The translations under genes were made by a program, and so were the position numbers. Positions 1-7,788 of a stretch of 10,248 bases of DNA are shown piece by piece. The stretch lies in the NCBI GenBank assembly GCA_950068635.1, contig CATMIM010000015.1, positions 1 to 10,248 of the forward strand. Reading direction: 5' to 3'. The notes beneath the pieces were generated by a model, which worked only from the letters and a program-made list of their open reading frames with translations, had not been told where the DNA came from and did no database searches. Position 1 is the stretch's first letter; the number at the start of each line of letters is the position of its first letter. This stretch comes from an uncultured Candidatus Poseidoniales archaeon. Lineage in GTDB: Archaea; Thermoplasmatota; Poseidoniia; Poseidoniales; Thalassarchaeaceae.

Positions 1-1
1 C

Positions 2-2776
2 TCGCTGCTCGACAGCCCCGCTGTTCACTGGACGGCCGAACTCGCGACACTTGGGACCGGAGAGGAGGCGTGGTCCCTGGACAGGCTGCGCGGGTTGGCG
101 ATGCAGGACACTCTGAACCTCTCGACGGAATGGTTGAGTCCAGAACAGCACCCTACAGAGGGGGATTGGCGTCCCGTCGCCGACATCGATGTGCTCGAGG
201 AGGTGTCACGCGGCTTCCATCTTCTTGGAGGTCCCGGTGCACTCAGGCGCTGGCTGCAGACGCTCGCTCGGCGCCCGATCGACTCGGGCTACGTGCCGGA
301 GCACATCCAGAACCGCCGTCACGAACAGACCCAGTGGTGGCTGCTCAGCATCGCCAACAGACTGCGTCCGCTGCTGCGCGGTGATGACCGCTCCGCGCTC
401 GACGAGGCGCTGCTGGTGACCGGTTGCTCCAGCGGCGAGCCATTGCCGCTTCCAGACGCGGCTGCCAATGGTGATGCGTGGCTGCGCGATCTGTTGCAGA
501 ACATCGACTGGAGTGGGTGGAACGAGCATCTCGACGGTGGACGGCAAGCCTCGATCTCCGGACTGCAGCACCTGCTGCAGGCACACGCTGGCCTGCGTCG
601 CTCACAGCGATTGGTCGGCCAGCAGCCGACTGCCGACGGCCGAGAGTGGGTGTTCGAACTGCTCGACCTGCTGGCAGGTCTCACATTCCCCGCGAGCGAC
701 GGGGATGACGACCGTGTGCGTCTGCTCACGCCGAGTGACGCGCTCGGTTGTTTCGCTGACCTGATCATCCTGACACATCTCGACACCGGCTCATGGGACC
801 TTCGCCCGGAGAGCATTCCCGGACTCGCTGACGAAGAGCGTGCTGAACTGGATGTTCTACCTCCAGATGCGAGAATGCGCCAGGCACGCCACTGCTTCCA
901 CCACCTGCTGCACGCCGCACCCGAGGTTGTGGTTCTCGACGCTCCCGATGACGAGAGCGGTCAGCCTGCCGCCCCGCTCTCCGAATGGCTCCAGAAGCTC
1001 CCTGTGGTTGATGAGGTGATGCTGCCCTCCTTCCTCGATCATGACGATGTCGCCGGCCTCGAAGGTGATCCCGAATCTGCTTGGGCAGTGCACGAACTCA
1101 GCACCTCGGCTTCAACGACCTCCGACTACCTGATCGCCCGTCCGGTCGCCGTCATCCACCGTGACGAGGGCCGATTCGAGATCGCCGTCACCGGCAGTTC
1201 TGCCCGTGACCGGCGGCAGCGGGACGGCATCGACCTGCACGCGGCGAGGGCACCCGCCAGCGGCGCGTTGAATCCGGCTGCGTTGACAGTCCCGCTCGAT
1301 GAGCCGTTGATGCGCGACCGGTTGCGCCGCCAGCCGCTGCGCGGCAGCGATGCGCAGCATTTCCTTCCCGACTCAGAGAAGCATCGGATGGTGAGCATAG
1401 AGCGGCTTCGGCTGCAACCGAAGGCGACCGAGGACCCGAGTCCGAGGGAGCACGATTCCTGGCCGACGATTGGACTGCGTCTGCCCAACGGCAGGTTCGC
1501 TCTCAGTGTCGATCCTCGCCCGTTGGCACCGTCTGGGATTGCGATTCCCGACAACGACCACCGCCATGGATTCGAGGCGAAGGCCACCGGCACTGTCCGC
1601 CACTGGTCGGCGAGTCGCCTGCGCTCTTGGTTGACCTGCCCACGCCAGGCGTGGCTGAAGGTGCGCCTGAAGGCCTCGCAGCTCGAGTCTCTGGACGAGG
1701 ACATCGACAATCGTACCCGTGGCTTGTTGCTGCACGGCGCCTACGCCGAACTGCTGTGCGACGTGCTCGGGGTCACTCTGGGCGAAGAGCGCACGAGTTT
1801 CACTCCGCATTCGCTCGCTGTCTGCGGAGAGAGCGAAGCCGAATTGATGCAACGTCTGCTGTGCATCGTTGACGTACATGCTCCTTGGCTCAGGCGCGGC
1901 GACGGAGTCGCCGCTGCCCGTCGCCTCGACCTCGTCGGCATGAACGACTCGGAGTGGGCCGACTGGCTGGAGAATCCGGTGCCAATCGCTGCCGCCGGCC
2001 GCTTCGGGGACCTGCTGCGCGCGGAGTTGTCACTCGCCGAAGCCTCCGTGCTCTCCCTCGAATGGTCGCTGCCGCGCTCTGAGGAGGTACCCGGCGTCAA
2101 ACTCGAGTTACCCGACAAGGGCAAGGACGTCCCCGCCCCGATCCTCGTGCGCGGCAACATCGACCGTGTCGAACTCTTCCCCCATGGAGGTGGCTCGGCC
2201 ATCACCGGTGAACAGACCGTGTGGGTGGACGAGGACGGGGTGGAGGAGGTCTGCCCGTTGGACCTCGATGAGAAGGAGGAGTGGAACGCCCGCCGCCTCG
2301 TCATCATCCGCGACCTCAAGACGCTCGAGGGCCCTAACCCCGGCAAAGGTGGATTACGCCACCGCCGCGATCTGATGGAGGATGTCCAACTCGCTCTCTA
2401 CGCACGCGCGTGGGAGGTCTGCCACCCCGGAGATCGGGTGATCGGTGTGGGCATCACAGAGGTCGGCGAGCGCTCGGGCCATTACCTCGAGGTCGATCCC
2501 GACTTCATCGATGAGGTCAGGCTGCTCGGTCTCGGAACAGTCGGTTCTCTGGTTGCGCAGGTGTATCGCCAGCCGTCAGAGAAAGCCACCTCGGTGACGA
2601 GCAACCCGTTCCGCTCGTGGATACGTCATCGTATCACTGCGGCGCTGCTCGCATCAGAACAGGCGTCTGCGGGATTGGTACATCCAACCCCACGACAGTC
2701 GAGTTGCAGTTATTGCGACGTGAAGGCGATCTGTGGACTCGCGGCATCGGTCGGAGGTGAGCGCCAGTGGAGTTGA
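2..2776 (+). CDS. AddB-like helicase-nuclease subunit with PD-(D/E)XK nuclease domain (5'-truncated by window edge)
   Basis: Likely the AddB-type partner of a two-subunit helicase-nuclease that resects double-strand DNA ends for recombination. The frame is open to the left edge, giving 924 visible residues, numbered here from base 2. The TTG at 95 is in frame but has no ribosome site and sits inside conserved-looking protein, so the true start is upstream. Residues about 252-312 resemble the end of an AddB motor (ADLIILTHLDTGSWDLRP, then ARHCFHHLLHAAPEVVVL). The usual motif VI TRA is absent, suggesting a vestigial ATPase. Residues about 533-924 form a RecB-type nuclease: H578 in RGLLLH, D721 in GNIDRVE, D771-L-K773 in IIRDLKT, and Q796/Y800 in VQLALYARA. 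C546, C902, C905 and C911 (C...CxxCx5C) match the AddB 4Fe-4S signature. Its stop overlaps the next gene by 10 bases. The family call is firm; AddB versus the related AdnA is less certain because Walker A lies off the window. Confidence 0.88.
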   Translation, partial: SLLDSPAVHWTAELATLGTGEEAWSLDRLRGLAMQDTLNLSTEWLSPEQHPTEGDWRPVADIDVLEEVSRGFHLLGGPGALRRWLQTLARRPIDSGYVPEHIQNRRHEQTQWWLLSIANRLRPLLRGDDRSALDEALLVTGCSSGEPLPLPDAAANGDAWLRDLLQNIDWSGWNEHLDGGRQASISGLQHLLQAHAGLRRSQRLVGQQPTADGREWVFELLDLLAGLTFPASDGDDDRVRLLTPSDALGCFADLIILTHLDTGSWDLRPESIPGLADEERAELDVLPPDARMRQARHCFHHLLHAAPEVVVLDAPDDESGQPAAPLSEWLQKLPVVDEVMLPSFLDHDDVAGLEGDPESAWAVHELSTSASTTSDYLIARPVAVIHRDEGRFEIAVTGSSARDRRQRDGIDLHAARAPASGALNPAALTVPLDEPLMRDRLRRQPLRGSDAQHFLPDSEKHRMVSIERLRLQPKATEDPSPREHDSWPTIGLRLPNGRFALSVDPRPLAPSGIAIPDNDHRHGFEAKATGTVRHWSASRLRSWLTCPRQAWLKVRLKASQLESLDEDIDNRTRGLLLHGAYAELLCDVLGVTLGEERTSFTPHSLAVCGESEAELMQRLLCIVDVHAPWLRRGDGVAAARRLDLVGMNDSEWADWLENPVPIAAAGRFGDLLRAELSLAEASVLSLEWSLPRSEEVPGVKLELPDKGKDVPAPILVRGNIDRVELFPHGGGSAITGEQTVWVDEDGVEEVCPLDLDEKEEWNARRLVIIRDLKTLEGPNPGKGGLRHRRDLMEDVQLALYARAWEVCHPGDRVIGVGITEVGERSGHYLEVDPDFIDEVRLLGLGTVGSLVAQVYRQPSEKATSVTSNPFRSWIRHRITAALLASEQASAGLVHPTPRQSSCSYCDVKAICGLAASVGGERQWS
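2753..2760 (+). promoter_or_regulatory. Shine-Dalgarno site for the AddA-like gene
   Basis: GGAGGTGA lies 6 bases before the GTG at 2767, which is ideal spacing and a near-perfect anti-16S match. It fixes that GTG as the start. The site lies inside the last codons of the AddB-like gene, so the two reading frames are probably translationally coupled, as expected for subunits made in fixed ratio. Confidence 0.85.
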
Positions 2777-5700
2777 ACCGCGGTCAGCGGCTCGGGCTGA
2801 ACATCGACGCGCACATCGTGCTCGATGCAGGAGCGGGTACCGGCAAGACACACTGCATCGTGCAGCGCACGCTCGAGCATTACCTGTCCGAGGATCAGCG
2901 GGCGACTCGCCTGCTGCCGCCCGGACCGCGAGACATCGACCTTTCCGGCGGGCTGCTGGCTGCTCCCACCAGTGAGCGTGAGGACCTGCGAGAATGGCGG
3001 GCCTTGTTGCCTACCGAGGTGGTCGTGCTCACATTCACCGTCCGCGCGGCCGAGGAACTGCGCGACCGGATGCGCCGTGAACTCGGCAGGCTGCGCCCCG
3101 GACCGCGCGGTGAGCGGGACGGGCTGCGCTACGACCCCCGGATTCGCCGTGAAGGACTGGTGGAGCAACTCGGGATGCTGCTCGACGAGGCTCCCATCGG
3201 CACGATCGATTCGTTCCTCTCTCGCCTTGTGACCGCTCACAGGAACCAGCTCGGTGAGCGGCCCACCCATGATCAGGTGAGCGACGCCCAGCGGGTGCTC
3301 CTGCTCGACAGGGCGCTGAACAGCTGCTGGCGCATCCAGAATGAGCGGCATGCAGGCGATGTCAAGGTGCGCAGCGTGACGGCGAGGGAGTTCATCGACG
3401 CCCGTAATCGCATCTCGTCACAGTTGGGTGGCAGGAGCAACGCCCAGGGGATCATCGCCAAGCTGCTGCGCAACGGAGTGTTCGTCGCATCCTGCCGCCG
3501 GGCGCTGCGCGAGCGTGGTGCATCAGGGAGCATCGATGCCCAGTCGCTGCGCTCGGCGTTCACCGAGATGCTCGACGACGCCGAGGTGGCCGCTTTCTGC
3601 GCCGACCTGCATCTGATCTGCGACGAGTGGGTGGACGCCTGTCGCGAGCGAGCGGCGGACTTCGATCTGGTCGCTGCTCTCGGAGCCCAGACTCGCTACC
3701 GCTGCGTCGACGAACTGGTGAGCACGGGTCCGCCCGCCGGTACCTGGGAAAAATTGCTCTGGCTGCACCATCTGCTCACCGCCATCTGCTCATTATCAGG
3801 CCGAGAGAAACTGTATCCGAGCGTGTTCCCGGGATTCCGGTTGCCGAACGGTGATGGCTGGCCCTCCGGCCTGCCCCCTCTCAGCGCCATCCGTGATGGA
3901 CAGGCGAAGAAGGATACGACCGCTCGGCTGAATACGGCGATGAATGACTCCAGGCAGCTGTTCGCCACGCTCATCGGCCAACGGATGCGCTCCTGTGCGA
4001 TCATCGCCTACCTCTTCGATGGAACCAGCGAGCCACCCCATCTCGCCGCTGGTGCGACAGTCAGTCCGGTCAGGCTCACGGACCCCATCCCGGCATACGA
4101 GGCCCGTTCCCCCACCGCCCTCACCGTAGATGTAGACGCACGCCTGCTCGAGGACCTGTTGTTGGTGCATGCGGGTGCGCACGATGTGCTAACCGAACTG
4201 AAGCAGGCTGCCGGGATGCACGACCACGACGATGTCGCTTCCCTTGCCGAGGACTTGCTGCTCGCTCGCTGTCCCTCCGTCTGTCGACGCTGGTACCCCC
4301 CTGAGGTGGTCGAGCGATTGGACGCGCTCGACCTCGACGTCCCGTGGACGGATTCTCACCTCGATGCGGCGATGGCGGTGGTCGAGTCCGCTTTCGAGGT
4401 GATCGCGGAGAATGGAGTCGAGAGGCGGATGATCACCGATGCCTTCCGAGACTGGCCCATGCGGGAGGTGGCTGATGACCTGACCCGGCGGATTCACACA
4501 CTGAAGACGATCAGGCGTCGCTTCCGGGCGTTCATCATCGACGAGGCGCAGGATAACTCGATCCAGCAGTGGTTGCTGCTCTCGAGGCTGTGGGGTGTCC
4601 GTCAGCGAGTGGAAGGAGACCCGGATGCCCCGCAGAGTGCCTGGCAGCCGACGGTATGCTGGGTCGGCGACCAGAAGCAGAGCATCTACGGGTTCAGGCA
4701 AGCACAGGTCAGCGGGATGGCGCGTTACACATCCCACCTGCGCAGTGTGAACGAGTACGAATTCGCCAACGAGGGACGACTGCTCCTTACGCCGGCGCTC
4801 AGGAAACAGGCAGCATCGCGCGACCCCAGACTCGTTGACACATCGTCATTCGTGACCGCTCTTGAATGGGTGAACAGTCGACCGATCCCCTCGAACGCGT
4901 GGATTCGATTCGACCTCGATGACGATGGCAACCCAGTCAGCGCCGTCGATACCGCACGCAGGGCGCAGGGTCACATCGACCTGGTGACGAACTACCGGAC
5001 CTGTCAGGACCTGCTGCAGACGATGAATGAATGGTGGGAGGATCTGTTCGCACCCCGCCACGACCTGTTCCCCGGCGACTGGTACGCGCGTGCCCGCGCC
5101 CTCAGGGCACACCGTACCGAGGAGCGTGGTGGGCTGGAGTGGCTTCTGCCGCTCTCGGGTGGGACGGCGAGCGACCCTCCAGAGGATCTGGCCGTGGCCA
5201 TAGATCCGTTCGACCTCGGCGAGGGGGCGACTGCGGTGCACCTCGAGAACGAGCTGATCGCCTCCCGCATCCGCGCTCTGGTGGATGGCTCCGCGATGCG
5301 TGTGCACGATCCGACTGCTGATGACGGCTGGCTCGAACTGCCAGCTGCTGAGGCGGTCGAGCCGCGGGACATCATGGTGCTGATGCCCTCGCGTACGCAC
5401 ATGCCCGACCTCATGCATCGGCTGACGGCGCTCGGTGTCCCGGCTCTCGCTGACCAGGAGGGTGGACTGCTGGAACAACCGGTCGTGCAGGCGTTGATGG
5501 CGTTGGTGCAGATGGTCGCCCGCCCACTCATGCCGTTCAACGCCGCCGCACTCGCCCGTTCACCGCTGATCGGGCACTCTGACGTCCAGCTACAGGAATA
5601 CCTTCTCGAGGAGGACGGTGACGAGGACCTGCTCGTCCGTCTCATCGAGCATGCGGTCAGCGACGGCCAGCGAGCCCTCGTGCAACGTTGGGTGGAACTG

Positions 5701-7758
5701 GCGCACAGTGGGAGACTGCTGCGCCTGCTCTCGGAGACTCTCGACCATTCGGACCTGCTGCTGGCGCACCCGACACCGGTGGAGCGACAATATGCCGAGC
5801 AGTTCGTCGAACTGGTAAGCCAGCAGATCGCTGAGGCCGGTGGCGACGTAGTGCTGCTCGCTGACAGGATGCATCGCTTGTCACAGGTCGCCGGGCGTCA
5901 TCTTCCCTCGACCGCGCTGCCCCCGGGAAATGCTGTGCAATTGATGACGATCCATGGGGCGAAGGGTCTGCAGTCGAAGGTCGTCATAGTGACCGGGATG
6001 TTCTCGGAGAACCAGAGCAACATCTCCCAGTCGCTGAAGGACAAGTTGCTGATCACCGCTGACATGTTCAGCCCTCGCGCCCACCCATGGCGCAGCCAGC
6101 CGACCCCCGACAGCGGGAGCTGGCGGCTGTCCAACCGGCTGTTGGAAGCACAGGTGCAGGCGGAGGCACGGCGGCTGTTCTATGTCGCCTGCACCCGCGC
6201 CAAGGACCTGCTCATCGTGGCCGGCGCACCCAGGAACGCGGCGCTCGCGCCGGAGGCGACGTCGATCGAGATCGACTGGAAGTACGGTCCGACACCTCAC
6301 TTCGGACAGATGTGGCTCGAAGCGCTGCGCCAGTCGTCCAGCCGAGCAGGGGACGCCGCCTCGCCTTGGTTGCTCGATGGGGATGAGGCGATGGCATACC
6401 CGTTACCGCATTCCTTCAGCGGTGGTATCGCTCTGGGTCCCGCCGCTCTCGTCGCCGACGCTCATCTGCCACCGAACGGCCTGACCTCGTTCCCCATCCT
6501 GCACCACCCGGACTGCGTGCTCGAAGAGCGCGAGGTGGTCGCTCCGCTGGTGACCATGCAGCGGTTGCACGACAGTGCTCGCCTCGACCCGGAACCGACG
6601 CCAGCCGAGCAGCCACGGAATCTGACTCGGCGCATCCGCATGGCTCCTCACCGTATTGACACAGCCAGCCGCTGCATCAGGCAGCATTGGCTCAGCACGC
6701 ACATCGGGCTGCTGTCCGAACCGATCCGCCTGCCGCTGCTCGATGATGACGGACAGGATGAGGGTGAGCAAGAGGAAGGGCCACGCCTACCGGAACCTAC
6801 CGTGCTCGGCTCACTGTTCCACAGGCTGGTCGAACTCGGCATCGGGAACCCCGGACCACCCGAATCAGGGCCGCTCGTCCCGCTGCCCGCCCAGTGGATG
6901 CGCGCAAACCCCGGCATGCTCACCTCTCTGGGACTCATCGACACGGTGTGCGACGAACTGCTGCCTGTGGACGTCGACCGCGACGCCACCAGCGACCTGC
7001 TGCTCGAGATGGGGCGCACGCTTCAGCAAGGACCGCTCGGAAGGCTGTGCGCCGGAGAGGTCGTCGGCGACGACAGAGTGGAGGGGCTGCGCACCGAGTG
7101 GCCGTTCACACTGCAGGTTCCCGTCGAACTCGCAGATTGCCAGGAGTTCACTTGGACGCCCACGGGAGATGTGCATACGGCCACGGTGGACAGGGTGCTG
7201 TTCGACTTCAATGGACTCGCCGACCTGGTGCTGTGCACCCAGCGGGGCGAGGGTGAGCGAGCGACCATCCGCGCGGTCGACCTGAAGACCGAATCCTGTC
7301 TCGGATTGCTCGACGATACCACCGAGGATGCGGCTGATGTCGCGGGAACCCTGTTCGAGCCGGTCGCTGAGCCCGACGAGCCGACATCGCGTAACGAGGC
7401 GGAGTCCTCGCTGCTCGGCAAGTATCGATTCCAGCTGCAGCTCTACCATCAGGCGCTGCTCGGCCTGGAGAGGATGCGCCAGCGCGCCGGGCTGGCGCCG
7501 CGCGACGTGCTGCCACCAGCGATCCTGGTCGGTGCCACTGGACGGCTGATCACGTGGACGGATGCGGAATGGGAGGGGGTGGACAGTGAATTCTCCAACC
7601 ATCTGGAGATGTTGGCGCGGGTGTCGGTGACCGACCACCTGCAAGAGGCGAATTTCCCGCGGTTGCCTGAGGAGCAGCAGGAGACCTGCCATCGATGTCC
7701 GTTCTTCCTCGGGGACGTGCGCATCTGCGCGCCCGAGGGGTGGCCGCTGCACCGGTGA
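2767..7758 (+). CDS. AddA/RecB-like UvrD-family helicase with C-terminal PD-(D/E)XK nuclease domain
   Basis: ATP-driven 3'-5' DNA translocase plus nuclease, the motor subunit of an AddAB/RecBCD/AdnAB-type end-resection enzyme acting in the cytoplasm. Superfamily 1A motifs appear in order: Q7; Walker A AGAGTGKT 21-28; motif Ia LTFTVRAAEELRDRM near 86-101; GTIDSF near 145-150; Walker B DEAQD 592-596; motif III GDQKQSIYGFR 634-644; motif IV NYR 742-744; motif V TIHGAKGLQ 1061-1069; motif VI EARRLFYVACTRAKD 1133-1147. The motor therefore looks active. The nuclease domain (about 1295-1663) has H1352, D1486 in GLADLVL, D1505-L-K1507, and Q1556/Y1560. C1303, C1641, C1644 and C1654 mimic the AddB Fe-S quartet, although the last spacing is x9 rather than x5. 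At 1663 aa it is far longer than usual AddA or AdnB (about 1100-1250), with extra sequence between motifs Ic and II and between III and IV. GTG start supported by the site at 2753-2760. AddA, RecB and AdnB cannot be separated by eye. Confidence 0.93.
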   Translation: MELNRGQRLGLNIDAHIVLDAGAGTGKTHCIVQRTLEHYLSEDQRATRLLPPGPRDIDLSGGLLAAPTSEREDLREWRALLPTEVVVLTFTVRAAEELRDRMRRELGRLRPGPRGERDGLRYDPRIRREGLVEQLGMLLDEAPIGTIDSFLSRLVTAHRNQLGERPTHDQVSDAQRVLLLDRALNSCWRIQNERHAGDVKVRSVTAREFIDARNRISSQLGGRSNAQGIIAKLLRNGVFVASCRRALRERGASGSIDAQSLRSAFTEMLDDAEVAAFCADLHLICDEWVDACRERAADFDLVAALGAQTRYRCVDELVSTGPPAGTWEKLLWLHHLLTAICSLSGREKLYPSVFPGFRLPNGDGWPSGLPPLSAIRDGQAKKDTTARLNTAMNDSRQLFATLIGQRMRSCAIIAYLFDGTSEPPHLAAGATVSPVRLTDPIPAYEARSPTALTVDVDARLLEDLLLVHAGAHDVLTELKQAAGMHDHDDVASLAEDLLLARCPSVCRRWYPPEVVERLDALDLDVPWTDSHLDAAMAVVESAFEVIAENGVERRMITDAFRDWPMREVADDLTRRIHTLKTIRRRFRAFIIDEAQDNSIQQWLLLSRLWGVRQRVEGDPDAPQSAWQPTVCWVGDQKQSIYGFRQAQVSGMARYTSHLRSVNEYEFANEGRLLLTPALRKQAASRDPRLVDTSSFVTALEWVNSRPIPSNAWIRFDLDDDGNPVSAVDTARRAQGHIDLVTNYRTCQDLLQTMNEWWEDLFAPRHDLFPGDWYARARALRAHRTEERGGLEWLLPLSGGTASDPPEDLAVAIDPFDLGEGATAVHLENELIASRIRALVDGSAMRVHDPTADDGWLELPAAEAVEPRDIMVLMPSRTHMPDLMHRLTALGVPALADQEGGLLEQPVVQALMALVQMVARPLMPFNAAALARSPLIGHSDVQLQEYLLEEDGDEDLLVRLIEHAVSDGQRALVQRWVELAHSGRLLRLLSETLDHSDLLLAHPTPVERQYAEQFVELVSQQIAEAGGDVVLLADRMHRLSQVAGRHLPSTALPPGNAVQLMTIHGAKGLQSKVVIVTGMFSENQSNISQSLKDKLLITADMFSPRAHPWRSQPTPDSGSWRLSNRLLEAQVQAEARRLFYVACTRAKDLLIVAGAPRNAALAPEATSIEIDWKYGPTPHFGQMWLEALRQSSSRAGDAASPWLLDGDEAMAYPLPHSFSGGIALGPAALVADAHLPPNGLTSFPILHHPDCVLEEREVVAPLVTMQRLHDSARLDPEPTPAEQPRNLTRRIRMAPHRIDTASRCIRQHWLSTHIGLLSEPIRLPLLDDDGQDEGEQEEGPRLPEPTVLGSLFHRLVELGIGNPGPPESGPLVPLPAQWMRANPGMLTSLGLIDTVCDELLPVDVDRDATSDLLLEMGRTLQQGPLGRLCAGEVVGDDRVEGLRTEWPFTLQVPVELADCQEFTWTPTGDVHTATVDRVLFDFNGLADLVLCTQRGEGERATIRAVDLKTESCLGLLDDTTEDAADVAGTLFEPVAEPDEPTSRNEAESSLLGKYRFQLQLYHQALLGLERMRQRAGLAPRDVLPPAILVGATGRLITWTDAEWEGVDSEFSNHLEMLARVSVTDHLQEANFPRLPEEQQETCHRCPFFLGDVRICAPEGWPLHR

Positions 7759-7770
7759 ATCCTTGATTGG

Positions 7771-7777
7771 AAGGAGG
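7771..7777 (+). promoter_or_regulatory. Shine-Dalgarno site for the M20 peptidase gene
   Basis: AAGGAGG lies 11 bases before the ATG at 7789, in the 30-base gap after the AddA-like stop codon. The spacing is slightly long but the match is full-strength. No better in-frame start lies closer, so it supports the ATG. I see no separate promoter in the 30-base gap, so read-through from the helicase-nuclease genes is the simplest source of transcript. Confidence 0.7.
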
Positions 7778-7788
7778 TTGGCCGACGC

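Noticed and set aside
2406..2413. GCGCGTGG octamer reminiscent of Chi-type recognition sequences
   Set aside because: A single occurrence in GC-rich coding DNA means nothing without genome-wide frequency and strand-bias statistics.
2710..3351. Minus-strand frame of 213 codons across the AddB/AddA junction
   Set aside because: It overlaps the coupled stop/start, Walker A and motif Ia coding, and has no identifiable domain.
7244..7421. Acidic, low-complexity stretch around residues 1515-1549 of the AddA-like protein (and 1326-1338) as a possible frameshift or foreign insert
   Set aside because: The reading frame stays open and nuclease motifs flank it on both sides in the same frame; it is more simply a surface linker or loop.
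6865..7752. Long minus-strand open frame (295 codons) opposite the end of the AddA-like gene
   Set aside because: It lies opposite the well-supported nuclease domain and shows no recognisable motif or ribosome site. Long antisense frames are expected in high-GC coding DNA.
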